DNA of 64,000 bases from Phanerochaete sordida (lineage: Eukaryota; Basidiomycota; Agaricomycetes; Polyporales; Phanerochaetaceae), in contig BPQB01000007.1 in assembly GCA_019973155.2 (NCBI GenBank), forward strand, positions 744,001-808,000. Direction: 5' to 3'. The notes below the pieces were generated by a model. The model worked only from the letters and a program-made list of their open reading frames with translations. It was not told the DNA's origin and searched no databases. The translations under genes were made by a program, and so were the position numbers. The first letter of the stretch is position 1, and every line of letters starts with the position of its first letter. Below are positions 11,162 to 22,649 of the stretch, piece by piece.

Positions 11162-12133
11162 GACCAAGAGACCGCCGGGCACCCATCGGATCCTGGCAGA
11201 GTTCTTCCGTTTGTAATGTTACGGTAGTGACAGCTTTCGGCAGATGAAAGTTCATTTGAAAGATAATCGAATTTTGACACTCTAGGGAAATATGCCCAGA
11301 TGCCCTCTGCCGACCATCTGCGACGCCACGGAGTCTGCGCCACTGATGATCTATCTGGTGGCCAACCCACTAGAGTAACGGGGCAATGTATCGAGTCCTA
11401 GTTTTTAATGGTGCGAATTACGCTCGAAGAAGCATGAATATGGAGCGCATCGCGCCATCTGAGGCTTGAGAACGTCCACTGAACTGCTTGTAGCACACGA
11501 CGTAGCTCAACTAGAAAGTGTCAAAAACATGCACTTTGCTGCATCAGGCGCCTGCAAACTGTCAGGAATCTGCACTCAACGTGAATCTCGCGACTTGGCC
11601 CGTTTCGGTTCGGTTGCCTCGTTCAATCTGCGCGCTAGACCACTCGAACTGGTTCGCCTTCTCGGATCTGGGCCGGACCTCTTCGCACACTGGCATGGTC
11701 TCTGGCTTGCCAGACCGTGAGCAGCCTAGATGAGCTTCACGAGAGGTTAAGTGATATGATGATTGAATGCCATGATACATGCACAAGTTCGAGGCGAGAT
11801 TGCTTAATTCTCGCGATATTTCCAAGGCATCCAAGCGCAGACCTCGCGACGATGCTTGTTCGGACACGCTGGGGTCATATGATGAACACCGGGTCCATAT
11901 AAATATTTGCAAGAGGAGGTTTTGAGTCTAGAAGATCCGCGAGGCTGGTGATACACAGCATGCATACAACAAGGCGGTACAGGTACACACAGTGGCGTGC
12001 CGTGACGGCAGCATGGACCCCAGTATAATACAACAGGAAAGAAGACCTACAAAAACGCCAGCGCAGGCGCACATTTGACTGATCGCGCTCTACATGATCC
12101 CAGATTTTTGTCGCCAAGAGCTTACTGAGCAGT
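11162..12133. other. Convergent intergenic region between GH5 and GH16
   Basis: AT-richer than its flanks. No reading frame gives a recognisable protein. Probably the two 3' UTRs plus spacer. Confidence 0.5.
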
Positions 12134-13524
12134 TCACTGCCAGACGCGGACCGAGGCGATGTCCCAGTATGCGTTCGCGAACGCGCCGGGGTTGTTGTTA
12201 ACGTAGTCTGATGTGCGCTCAGCATGATCCGGAGATGGCCAAAGCAGAGTACTTACCGACGCAGGTGCTAGGGCAGCCCGAGCTGCTGTAGATGGAGGCC
12301 TGGCCAGCCCAATCACCGCCTGCAGAGGAATAATCAGCACTCAGTTTGATCATGTGAACGGCTACACGCACAGAACGTGAGGTTGATGATGATGTTGTTC
12401 GCATCGAAGTGGCCGCCGATGTCACAGCTGGTGTTAGGGAAGAGCGCAGTGGGCTCGCCCTGAAGATGGAGGAAAAGAGAGGAGCGGAGTAAGCACCCGG
12501 CAGATGCTGCGGCACCCGAGTAAGAAAAACATACCCATGTGTCGGTGTTGATGGTTGCTGGGCCAGCCTTCACGTCGTTGGGGACGTTGCCAGCGTTGCG
12601 CGGGAAGAACCAGACCTTGACGAAGCTGTTCGTGCGCTCCATCGCATACCAGCCGCCACCGTTCGCGTTGAAGGACGGGCCGTAGCTGTTCGCGGACGGC
12701 GCCTGCACGCCGCAGCCGGAGTTGCCGTCCGTGTTAACGTCGCAGTTGTTGTTCGTCGCGGTTCCGGTCATCGTCCGGCTCGCGGGCATCGCGCAGTTCG
12801 CGCCGGTGTGGAGTGTCATCGCGTTCGGCGATTGGTCGTTGACGCCTTCGATCCTGCAGAAGCATCGGGGTCAGTCGCTGTCTTCGCGCTTATCGGCGTG
12901 GCACTCACTGTCAGACATGGTGCAAAACCAACGAAGGAGAGATAGGCCCAAGGCACGCCCGTCAGTCATCGCAAAAATAGCTGCACATTGGCACCTACGA
13001 TGTCGACTTCGCCGCCGTTGGGCCAGTCGCCTTCGTCGGTCTCCCAGGCAGCGGGCCATGTACCGCAGCCTTGGGGCATGTGGCGCACATCGAAGCTGAT
13101 AGAGGTGGAGAAGTCAGCACGACGGGCCACACTGCGGATGTAAGGATGAAAGAAACCCACACAACGACGTGCGTGTCGTACGTCTTCACGCTCCGGATGC
13201 GCACGCTGTTCCTCCCGGCCCCACTGGCGCTGAGAGTGGTGGTGTGGTCCGCGCGGAGGATGAGGGTGTCTCCGCTGGCGTAGGTCAAGTTCTTGGCGAC
13301 GGCAGTCGCCTGATCGACATAGTTCCTGCCGGGGGATGAGTAAAATACTTTGCTCATCGCGGGGACACTTGCACTCGTCCGTGGGTTGGGTCCGCAATGG
13401 CCTCGTGGGTGAACGCGCTCAGGAAGGCGGAGCCGACCCAGTTATCCGAGAGGTGGTAGGTAGCGGCATATGCACTAGGGGCGAGCGCAGCAGCGACAAG
13501 GGAGGCGAGGGCGGCAAAGCGCAT
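12134..13524 (-). CDS. Secreted GH16 endo-1,3(4)-beta-glucanase-like protein, altered active site
   Basis: Signal peptide MRFAALASLVAAALAPSAYA, then a GH16 fold: LSDNWVGSAFLSAF, NYVDQATAVAKNLTY, MPQGCGTWPAAWETDEGDWP, GGEVDIV, SANSYGPSFNANGGGWYAME, VKVWFFPRNAGNVP, YWDIASVRVWQ. By family it cleaves beta-1,3/1,4-glucans in walls. GH16 enzymes need ExDxxE. Here the exon ends GEVDIVG at the intron where the sister gene at 60538 reads GEIDIVEGVN. The best splice (donor near 13002, acceptor near 12850) gives GEVDIV-GVNDQ, without the second glutamate. No canonical GT..AG pair was found that restores it in frame. It may be catalytically impaired, or the site may be mis-spliced in this model or misread. 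Confidence 0.8.
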
Positions 13525-13593
13525 TTTGATTCGTGCAGTGAAGAGGAAAGAAGGATAGAGTTGCCTGGCCGTCTGCTTCGTGGGCCACCTGCC

Positions 13594-13601
13594 CTTTTAT
13601 C
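13594..13601 (-). promoter_or_regulatory. TATA-like box of the GH16 gene
   Basis: GATAAAAG on the minus strand, about 70 bp upstream of the GH16 ATG. Confidence 0.4.
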
Positions 13602-15110
13602 CTCTGCTCATTTTATGCTTGCAACATAAGGTGTATTCTCCTTCCTGTCATGGGGCCTTGAGGACGCCGTACATCGGCTGCATTCCCGGATGCACGGCCT
13701 GACAGAACAGGATTGGATATCAGCAGAACAGATGGTCGCGTAGAAGCAAACACCGTGAACCATACGGAGGCAGAACGCTAGTCGACCGGGGTCACCGCTC
13801 ACTTTGAGGCGGGTGATGTTCCGCGGAGGGGTTCGGAATCTGGGCCAAGCTGAGAGACAGCGTGAAGTCCATCGCGCACAATGTGGAGCAGACCCGCTCA
13901 TGACTGACACCCACGCGTTTTCGAACCTGTCATCAAATTGTCGGGTTCTTCGACGAATGTTGTAGCTGGGGCAACTGCTCATTGGTCTGATGGCAGTCAG
14001 AGACAGCAGCCGCAATGAGGCCAGAAGACCAATGAGCGGTTTAACGCTGGTCCGCATGTGCAGCGGCGTGCGGTGAGGTTACCTTCTGCTTGTACCTCGG
14101 CGGAACGAGTGCAGAGCGCGTCGCTTCAAGCACGATCACATGGATGTGGAAGGGGCGCCTTGTGGGCCGAACCGTACGATGACCCCAGCTGAGCAAAACG
14201 TTAGGCTTCAAGTCGTCAGGCTGACCCATGGGAACGATGGCTGCGGACGAAAAAGGCGACATACGTGACTTACGCTGTCCGATTAGGGAATTGACACGCG
14301 GGTGAGATCTGAGTGCTTGACTCGGACGTCGCATAGGCTAGCACAGTTTGCGACTCACTGAACCACCTATACAGAGGCATTATGGGCTGTCGGCTGACAT
14401 GCGCTGCCTGCAGGCTCCGAGAATTAAGGTCTCGAGATCGTCGAGTGGAATGGCGACCCACATGTTATGTTCAGCAGATCCGGAAGGCCGGTGCGGAGAG
14501 GTCTTGTCCATGAGATTAGTCCTACACGCTGGATCTGCGCCAGCGTTCAGGGAGTAATGAAGGGGCACCGTTGTGGCGGTAAGTCGCAGTTCGGAGGAAC
14601 CTTATTCGAGGGAGGGCAGGTTCGAACTTCGGGAACGCAAGACCCTGTAGTATCGTGAGAGCTCCCCTTCGGCATCCGTAGCTAGCAGTCGTAGCCGATG
14701 AACTCTCTCCAGACTGGGTCAGGACGAGCTCGATGAATAATGACTCGATACTCTTCACTCTCATGGTGGTGGTACTCTAAACGTTTCGCCGATCTTGTGC
14801 AACCATACCTTGATACGAAGCCTGATCTAGATGCATGCGCAAAGGTTAGCTAAACGATATCTCCGAGAACACGAGCATAAGAGCATACGAACACCCTCAC
14901 CGGTCGTCGTCCAGGGCTGTGTGGACAGAGCCAACGTGACAATCTGGAAGGTTTAGTCTGAGGAACGGCCACATGGACAATCACGTTCATGACACAAGGT
15001 CCATGAGAACGCATGCGCATTGCGGAGCCTTGGTCGACTGAGAATCCAACACTGAGACGTAAAATAAGAGAAAGGGCACACGAGGCCTCGGAAGTCAGGC
15101 CTCAGGCCTG
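13602..15110. other. Intergenic region, possibly holding gene remnants
   Basis: No intact gene could be built on either strand. On the minus strand around 14.05-14.33 kb a short frame contains RRPFHIHVIVLEA, loosely like a copper-site segment of multicopper oxidases, but the rest does not follow, so no gene is called. Confidence 0.4.
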
Positions 15111-15140
15111 CTCCAGGCGGCAGCCGCATATCTGAGGCAG

Positions 15141-15909
15141 GTGCCGTCGAAGATCTTCGACCTGTATAAGTATATCGCGTTCGGCGTGACAAGCTCGACG
15201 TCTGAGCGGGTGCTATCTTCAGACTTCGCTGCGCGGATGTGGTCGCTGCTCTGCCCAGAGAACGCCACATTGAAGACGGCTCAGCATGACGACCCGGGGC
15301 AATACGCGCACTTCCCAGTGCATGTCCCTATTACTTTCCTTGCTGTAATCTTTGGCCTCCGCGTCATCTTTATGGTGTGAGCAATAAATGGGGAGCGTCG
15401 TGGTGCTCACCGCGCTCTGCGTGCCGCAGGCCTCGTGGGATTCATGTCGTTGGCCACCCTTTTTGTGTTCCACCAGCATATTCCATTTCGACCACTGCAA
15501 CACCCGACCAACTCGCTCACTAGACCCCCCGACGATGATGGTATTCTCTGCCAGTCATTCCGCGCGTTTTCAAGAGCACCAGCGTTCGAGTTACGGGGAT
15601 AGCTCAGCGCATCAGCGATCACCACGAGAACACTGGGTTCGGCGGGGTGTGTCGGCGCATGGCGAGATATGGAGCGCGCAGTTCGAACAAAGGCTTGAGC
15701 AGGAGGGTTTCCCGCTGAGAAGTAGCGCGTGGGGTCGCGAGCAGACCGTCGAGGACATCGTGCAGGACACGGAGAGCGAGGACGAAGGCCTGGGCGCGTC
15801 TGAACGCGCCTCAACGAGTTCCCACGCGTCTGAGAACATACGCACGGCCACAGCTTCTGCGGATGTTTCACACCAACCACCACCGTCGTCGCTCTCGAGC
15901 TCGAGCAGA
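15141..15909 (+). other. Coding-like stretch of unresolved structure
   Basis: A frame from 15141 reads SKIFDLYKYIAFGVTSST and then a hydrophobic segment, PITFLAVIFGLRVIFMV, followed by a good donor (GTGTGAG, near 15375) and an acceptor near 15430. Downstream, a Ser/Glu-rich frame (SAQFEQRLEQEGFPL, VEDIVQDTESEDEG) stays open and runs without a stop into the start of the next gene at 15910. This could be a separate small gene or an N-terminal extension of the EXPERA-like gene. I could not find a splice that joins everything cleanly. Confidence 0.3.
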
Positions 15910-16708
15910 ATGGCCTTCAAATCCCCCTGGTGGATCTCTGCCTGGTGTGTACGCCCTACCAAGCTGCAAAACTAGACTCTGACGGCTTGGCAGGTTCATC
16001 CTCACTATCCCTGTCATCTTCTGGGATGCCAGCTACTGTTTCATGAGGTAATGCCCTCGTTCGTCTCTCTGCAGACAACCCTACTTACTACGCCATTTAT
16101 AGGCCGCGCTCTATGCGAGGTGGAGACCTGCATTGGATCTGGTCTCCGTATTCTCTGTACCAGGAGGTTGACTACGTGCGCCCCTCATTGCCTACTCGTG
16201 TTTAAGGCTTTCTCACGCGTCGTTAATCTGCAGGTATACGGCCTTCCCGCCTTTGAAAAGGGAGATGGGTTCACTAATGCTCAGTGTGAGTCCATCTGGG
16301 TCGGGTGCTCGCAGGGTGTCTGCTCAACCCTATTTCAGCGTTCCTGAACATCGTCGAGAACGTCCTCAATATCTGGTATCTGTATCTTGCACACGTCCAG
16401 GGATCTCCTATCGCCCCTCTCGTTGGCTTTGGCAGCGTTCTCATGACGCTGTCGAAGACTGTCCTCTACCTGCTGGTTGAGGCCTTCTGCGGGCAGTGCT
16501 CCACCGGGCACAACGATCTGTCTACGCTATTCTGGCTCTGGGTGGTACCTAACGGGTAGGCGACGACGCCTTTGTGACCCATTTATCCGCTTACGCTGTC
16601 CGTAGAATGTGGATTATATTCCCGACCGCGATCCTCTACTCCTTGGGACAAACTCTCGCAAAGAGCCTTCGCGTTGCTCAGAAGGCGGATAAGAAGAAGG
16701 CTCAGTGA
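15910..16708 (+). CDS. EXPERA-like four-helix fungal membrane protein
   Basis: Six exons splice cleanly into about 177 residues: MAFKSPWWISAW, FILTIPVIFWDASYCFMR, PRSMRGGDLHWIWSPYSLY, EVDYVYGLPAFEKGDGFTNA, FLNIVENVLNIWYLYL, VGFGSVLMTLSKTVLYLL, LSTLFWLWVVPNGMWIIF. The PRSMRGGxLHWxWxPY, QEVDYxYG and SKTVLYxLxEAF pattern recurs in a fungal family often mislabelled as a transcription factor and related to EXPERA/emopamil-binding membrane proteins. Four hydrophobic helices are visible and the tail is basic (KADKKKAQ), compatible with ER retention. Function is unknown; sterol or lipid handling is only inferred from the fold. The frame continues open upstream, so an N-terminal extension is possible. 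Confidence 0.75.
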
Positions 16709-16961
16709 ACATTCGTTATTTGATCTTGTATACCAATTATCTAGGACATCTGCTGGATCTGTGTTCATGTATCTGCTCGAGCTCTTGGATATCTCACTGC
16801 AATATTATTGGCCGTTTCTGGATTGCCGCGTCGCGTGAACTCGCGTGAAGTTCGTGTCTAATTGGGCGCTTGCAGCGTGTCCATTCCGTTCCGCTACCTT
16901 CACCAGCCCACATCACTAGTTGCTCTTGTCAGACCCTCCAGCACACTGAGGGCTTCATAAT

Positions 16962-18123
16962 ATGTCTATGCTACTCAAGCAAAGCTCGCGATACTGGGCA
17001 ACGTGCCCAGCCAGTCGCTCACTGGCACGCTTCAGCACATCGCACGGTTGGCGGGAGGAGCTCTATCCGTCGAAGCGGATCGACTACGAGTCAAAGTACC
17101 TGGAGAAACTGCAAAAACGGGCGACAGAGTACGTTTGTTATCTGCGTCTGTAGCAGCTGCGTTTGACCATGAGCAGACAAGGCATCTCAGTCGAACAGCT
17201 GAAAGCACGGCTGAAGGACCAGGAAATGGCCAAGAGGAAGGAGAGCCTGGCCAAGCCGCTTCCCTACCAAGCACCTAAAGCCCCTGAGCCCACCTCTGCG
17301 GCAGGACCGCAGCAATCGTCAAGTACGACAACGGCACCATCCGCTTCTTCATCTCCGATTTCGCGAAAAGACAGTTCCCCGGTGAAGGTATGTGTCTCTG
17401 GTGATGTTTGATGCACTTGCTCACATTTCACAGCCCTTGTCGAATATCCTGAACCTGGAGAAGCTCGTGCAGACGCCTCACACCGCGCACCAGGTCGAGC
17501 TGCTTTGGCGTGCCTATCACGGGTCACGCTCTGGGGGAACTGGCCGGGGCTACCTCTGCGCCGCTATACCGCTTGAGACTTACGAGAAGATGGCGAGCGT
17601 CGCTGCCAAGTATCCTTCCTTCGTGATTCCCGTGCCACGCGAGGCGCCAGAAGGAAGCGAGGATCAACGTGCCTATGAGTTTTACTTCGTGGAATGGGCT
17701 TTCCACGGCTCGCCTCCCGAGCCCGCCGCCAGCGTCGAGCTCTTCACGAAGCCCAAGCCGTCAACCAACCCACAGACATCCACCATCCTTTTCACGCCTC
17801 TCCAAGAGTACAAGCTCAGAAATTCGTTTGCCACGCCGTACTTGGCCCTGACCAACTACACGGATCTAGCGCGCTCGCATGACGTGGTGCTTCTACGAGG
17901 AGAGATCACTCCGTCGTCTTCCGGCGCAGCGGCTACACCGTCCGGCGACGGAAGATACATGCTGAACCAGCAGGACGCACAGCTACTCGCTATGGCTATC
18001 CAGAAATTCTACCTGTGGACCGACGAACAGGCGGAGAGCGCGAAGCTGTTGAGGACTTTCCACGAAAACCCTACCGAGTTCAAGTGGGAAGACTTACTCA
18101 AGCACGCCGACTTCTCGGCTTAG
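16962..18123 (+). CDS. ATP11: ATP11-like F1-ATP synthase assembly chaperone
   Basis: Mitochondrial chaperone that by family binds the F1 beta subunit before assembly. The N-terminus MSMLLKQSSRYWATCPASR, followed by LARFSTSHGW, is a presequence. Family blocks follow: ISVEQLKARLKDQE, a low-complexity Ser/Pro linker, LSNILNLEKL, VELLWRAYH, YLCAAIPLETYEKM, FVIPVPRE, FYFVEWAFHG, TILFTPLQEYKLR and FATPYLALTNYTDLA, ending FYLWTDEQAESAKLL and FKWEDLLKHADF. Two introns: one near 17130-17176 (joining ATE to QGIS) and one near 17392-17433 (joining PVK to PLSN). The family call is firm. Confidence 0.92.
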
Positions 18124-18590
18124 AGTATGTTGTACGTGCATTGTGCGAGCCTAATTTCTCTAAAACCTTGTAACCTGACGCGCTTTCTCCCAGGGTACCA
18201 GCGTAAATAGATCTATAGAGATGGTTGGTACTCGGTTGGTGTGCGGGACATGCGTGCCGGTCTCAGCCTTGATGTGGTCATGGCCTGGACTTGCACTCCT
18301 ATGTCGCACATCAGCAACGGTCAGCCCACACGCTCTGTGTGGCAATACTGTTTCTCGCCTTCGAAGCAAGCAACTTTTGCGGCTGACTGTATTGAATGCC
18401 AGCCACGGCCCTCCTGGGATGGTTTATCCGCGTGTCGCGTCGCAAGCCTTAAAGCCACGCATGGGCTGTGTGACTCCCTACCTCTTCTTTCTCACCTCGC
18501 CCACCTTCTGAAGTTGGTTCGGTACCTCGACGGCCCTCACGACCCTTCACGACTCCTCAAGACTCCTCAAGACTTATCACGACCGGCGAG
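18124..18590. other. Intergenic, ATP11 3' end and kinase promoter
   Basis: No supported gene. Just before the kinase start a short run of imperfect direct repeats (CGACTCCTCAAG-like, about 18548-18585) may be regulatory or simple sequence. Confidence 0.4.
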
Positions 18591-20664
18591 ATGCCCGCGG
18601 TGAATTTCAAGATCTGCATGACGAGCATCAAGTCTCGATTTGCAAGAACGAAGCGTATCACTGGCCAGGTAGGCTTCCTCACTTCAAATTAGGCATGATG
18701 TTGACTGCCGCTCTTCCTTGCTAAAAGCCCACTGAAGAGGCTGGCTCAACAAATGACTGCGAAGTAAGTCCCTCCTTGCCGTGGAGTATAGAGCGTAGGT
18801 ACAACGGAACTGACGCTAAATAGTACAAGAAGCTTTCCCCGCAAGAATTGGAGAAAAAGTTTCTGGAAGACATGTCGGACGCGTACAATGAATTGGAGCT
18901 CCCAAGGCAGATAGAACCTCGAGTGGCTACAAATATCCTGAAGGTGTGTCGTGCCGTCAGCCTCTTTCATCCCGCCCTCATCACAATAATTCTCCAGACC
19001 GTCCGCGACGGCTCAAAAAGGATAACACGCCACACCCGCGCGCCATCAGACGTGCTCAGACTTCTCAGCGGCGCAACCGCCTACTCGCCCCCACCGACGA
19101 GCGCCGGTGCCACTCTATTCGGCTGGGCCACCCACCCTCGCCGACCCACGGTTGGCTCGAACGCTGACCCTCTCGCAACCCTGGCGACCCCACCCGCGCG
19201 CGTGCCGCGCATCGAAGACTTCAAACCGATCGCATACCTCGGACGTGGTGGATTTGGAAGCGTGTACCTTGTCTGTGACAGGGTCACGGGCCGCTTCTTT
19301 GCTCTGAAGTCGATCGCGAAGGGCACGCTGCCTGCGTGGTGCTTCCCGAAGGTTTTCGAGGAGCAGCGCCTCGGCAAGTCGCTCGCCGGCTCCAAGTGGG
19401 CGGTGGGCATCGAGGCGAGCTTCGACGACGATAGCCACTTCCACATCCTGATGGTGAGCCGCCCTGCGTGCTCGTACGGGGCGGTATGCTTAAACATTCA
19501 CAGGAGTACGCGCCTGGCGGCGATCTTGGAAAGTGGATGGATAGCTTCGGCAAGCCGACGCTTGACACCTTTCGTATGGTGTTCGCTGAACTGGTGCGCC
19601 CCACGTCGACGGATATTTCTGCACGATGCTAACTCAGCATCAGGTTGCGGCACTCGAGGACCTGCACCAGCGGCACATTCTACACCGCGACTTGAAGCCA
19701 CAGAATATCCTCATCGACGAGGATGGACATCTCCTCCTTGCAGACTTCGGCCTTTCGATGGCTTTTGGCGTGGACGAGTCCGAGCGGCCTTGGGAGGACG
19801 CGCCGGTTTGGACGGCGCACCCTACTGACGAGACCCTGGTAGACACCGCCCCGCAGGATCTCGCCGTCGACAACGACGGCACTCCGGGCTACCAGGCACC
19901 TGAACAGCTCACGGGCGCCGTGCAATACTCGCGCGAGGCCGACATCTGGAGTCTCGGCGTACTGCTCTATGTCTTCCTCACTGGCACGGTGCGTGCTCCT
20001 TCTCCGTGCCACTGTCCGCATGTTCTGATTCGCGTGCAGATGCCTTTTGGAATTGACGACGTGATGCCCATTGAAGAAGTTCACCGTTGTACATTGGAGA
20101 ACTGCTTGATCTTTCCCACAGGCGTGGATGGCAAGCTGCGCGACCTGATCTGGCGGATGCTGACGAGGGAGCCGCATCGCCGGATAACGCTTCCGGAAAT
20201 CAAAACCCATGCCTTCTTCAATGACGTGTAAGTCTATGCACTACCGTTACGGTCGGGATACTCACGGGATTATCAGGGACTGGGATGCCATCGAAAGACG
20301 TGAAGACAATCCTACGCTGAGGGCCTACCTCGGTCGCGGAGTAGCTCCGTATCTTGTCCCGACACAAGACAGGATCAAGTTCACCTTCGTCTCTCCGAGC
20401 CTCTCAGACTTGGCCGGCTCCGGTCTCCTTGCGACACCGAGCTCTGCATTCCAGCATCTCACCCTCTCCGACGACAGCAGCAGTAGCAAAGCTGCATCAA
20501 CCGTGTCCGCGCGCTGGCCAGGACTCAAATCTTCTGACGCTCCTAAAAAAAACTACGGAAAGCGCGGCGTCTGCGGTTCTCTCAGGCACCAGGTGAGGGT
20601 CCGTCTTGGCCTCCTGGCATCTGGCAAGCCCAAGGTCGACAAAAAACTGTTTCTCGACGATTAA
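18591..20664 (+). CDS. Serine/threonine protein kinase
   Basis: Short first exons (MPAVNFKICMTSIKSRFART, PTEEAGSTNDCE, YKKLSPQELEKKFLEDM) precede an arginine/proline-rich linker and a kinase domain: glycine loop GRGGFGSVYLV, Lys in FFALKSIAKG, catalytic [19 protein letters not shown], activation end GTPGYQAPEQL, and ADIWSLGVLLYVFLTGT. The segment between DFG and the APE-like motif is long and acidic (VDESERPWEDAPVWTAHPT), which is unusual. The C-terminus after HAFFNDV holds DWDAIERREDNPTLRAYL, the kind of hydrophobic extension seen in AGC kinases, then a Ser-rich tail. It matches no named yeast kinase closely enough to assign a symbol. Confidence 0.8.
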
Positions 20665-21458
20665 AAGCCACAAAAAATTCGGACTGGAAAAATCGACAAA
20701 ACCCCACAAAAAAGGACGGTCATGTGTCTCGGTTTCGATATTGTTGTCTTCATTGCTTCGTTCTCTGTGCTGTGTTTCTCGCCTGTCGCCTGATCAATGT
20801 TTATTTACCTGCTGTTACAGTATCTATGCTCCTCATAATGTTGTCACCGTTTCTTGAGCTGTATTTCTATCATACGTTTACATACATTACAGTAAATCAT
20901 AATGAGAATCCTTGTCTTTGTCACTTTCTCTCTCGAAGTCCCGGTCTGCCTACGGTATTCTGCAAAGTCAACCTGCTCCCTGCACGTTGACAGGAGCAGC
21001 AGGTATGATCGGATCAAGCGCCACGAAGATATCGGGACGGATGCTTTTTCGTTCATCCATCGCGGCGATCGCGCAAATAGACCCAAGACTTGGTGTGGAT
21101 GCAGCGGTGGGCTGTGTCAAAGACTGGGCAACCGCGATCCGATGAGTATCTCAATTGGACGATAGCCCCGCGTCCGAGCCAGGTCTGCCGTCTGCCGCCG
21201 TGTTGATAATCAAATAACGTCGGTGATTTTCGTGGTCCAGGAACAGGAAACTCACTGCGATACTCTGGACAGAATGCAAATTCTGCACATGGACCGCTGA
21301 CAGAATCTTGCACCCCTGCATTATCAAGTGACCTCTGACATTATGCTCCCGCCGCTCGACCCTGGCGTTCCTGTACATCTCCATGCGTTGGTCGACTCAG
21401 CTCTATCAAGTAGCCATCCTTTTGCCCGAGTAGTCGCTGTGCCGTGCATCGGCGCGAC
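20665..21458. other. Intergenic, no supported gene
   Basis: AT-richer directly after the kinase stop, consistent with its 3' UTR. Frames on both strands are short and unrecognised. Confidence 0.5.
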
Positions 21459-21465
21459 ATAAAAA
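21459..21465 (+). promoter_or_regulatory. TATA-like box of the eqolisin gene
   Basis: CATAAAAA, about 40 bp upstream of the peptidase ATG. Confidence 0.35.
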
Positions 21466-21501
21466 GAGCGAACTGTTGCCTGGAGTCGGCCCAGCGAGTC
21501 G

Positions 21502-22399
21502 ATGAACTTTGCCACCATGCTTCTCTCTACCATCCTCGTGCAAGCTCTGCTCGCCGCTGTCGGACTCGCCCTACCCTCTGGCAAGACACGCCTCGACAAC
21601 CGGGTAACGCGACGGGCAAGCGGTGCCCACACGTTCCGCACCATCGCGAGCAACTCGACGCACGCATCGTACAGCCCGAGCTGGTCCGGCGTTGTCCTGC
21701 ACGCTCCCGCGGTACGCCCCGCGATTTCATGTCGCGTACGACCCACTGACGCACGCCGCAGGGCACCTGGCGGAGTGTGACGGGCACATTCGTCGTCCCT
21801 GCCCCGAAGGTGCCGACGGGCGGATCCGCGTCAGGGACGTACGCGGCGTCGGCATGGGTCGGCATCGACGGCGATACGTGCACCACGGCGATCCTCCAGA
21901 CCGGGGTCGACTTCTATGTGGAGAGCGGTACGGTGTCGTACGACGGTGCGTGCCACGCTTCATGTCGCCGCGCACGCTGATGCGGGGCGCAGGTTGGTAC
22001 GAGTGGTACCCCGACTACGCCTACGACTTCGCGGGGCTCACCTTCAGCGCGGGCGACAGCGTGACGCTGACCGTGACCGCGCTGTCGAAGACGTCGGGCA
22101 CGGCGACGATCACGAACAACAGCAAGGGGAAGACGGTGACGAAGCAGATCACGTCGACCGCCGCCCTGTGCGAGCAGGACGCGGAGTGGATCGTCGAGTC
22201 CTTCGACGACGGCAGCTCGCTTGTGCCGGTCGCCAACTTCGGGACGATCACCTTCACCAACGCCTACGCGACGACGAACAACGGCACCATCGTGTACCCG
22301 TCTTCCGGGAACCCGACGCTGTACGACATCGAGCAGAGTGGGAAGGTGCTGACGAGCGCGTCGACCTCGGGCTCGAGTGTCACTGTCTCGTACGTGTGA
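21502..22399 (+). CDS. Eqolisin (G1 family) secreted glutamic peptidase
   Basis: Acid endopeptidase of the scytalidoglutamic peptidase/aspergillopepsin II family. It starts with a signal peptide (MNFATMLLSTILVQALLAAV) and a basic propeptide (TRLDNRVTRRAS, a dibasic processing site). The mature part shows WSGVVLHAP, SVTGTFVVPAPK and AWVGIDGDTCTTAILQTGVD, which carries the catalytic Gln in ILQTG. GWYEWYPDYAYDF follows, then CEQDAEWIVESFDDG, which carries the catalytic Glu. Two introns (near 21711-21761 and 21946-21991). It ends SSVTVSYV. Both catalytic residues are present. About 260 residues, normal for the family. Confidence 0.92.
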
Positions 22400-22649
22400 G
22401 TGGCCTGACAAAGAGGACGACAGCTGGCGGTTTTCCCAAACAGACATTGCTGGGGAACTGTACAGTGACATCATTGATGTTAGGCTATTGGGTTTGGGAT
22501 CAACAGTACTGTGGTGGCGGAATGCAAGAGACAAAGCAAAATGAGTGACAATAATCCTGGTATCAGAGAAAAACTCCAACCACGGAGGGGAACCAAAAGT
22601 CTGTAACAGCGCACCGATACAACCAAAGCGGAACGGACCATCAGCGATG

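Noticed and set aside
14041..14334. Possible multicopper-oxidase relic on the minus strand (RRPFHIHVIVLEA).
   Set aside because: Only one short copper-site-like match. The other copper motifs are not found in order, and neighbouring exons do not align with the family.
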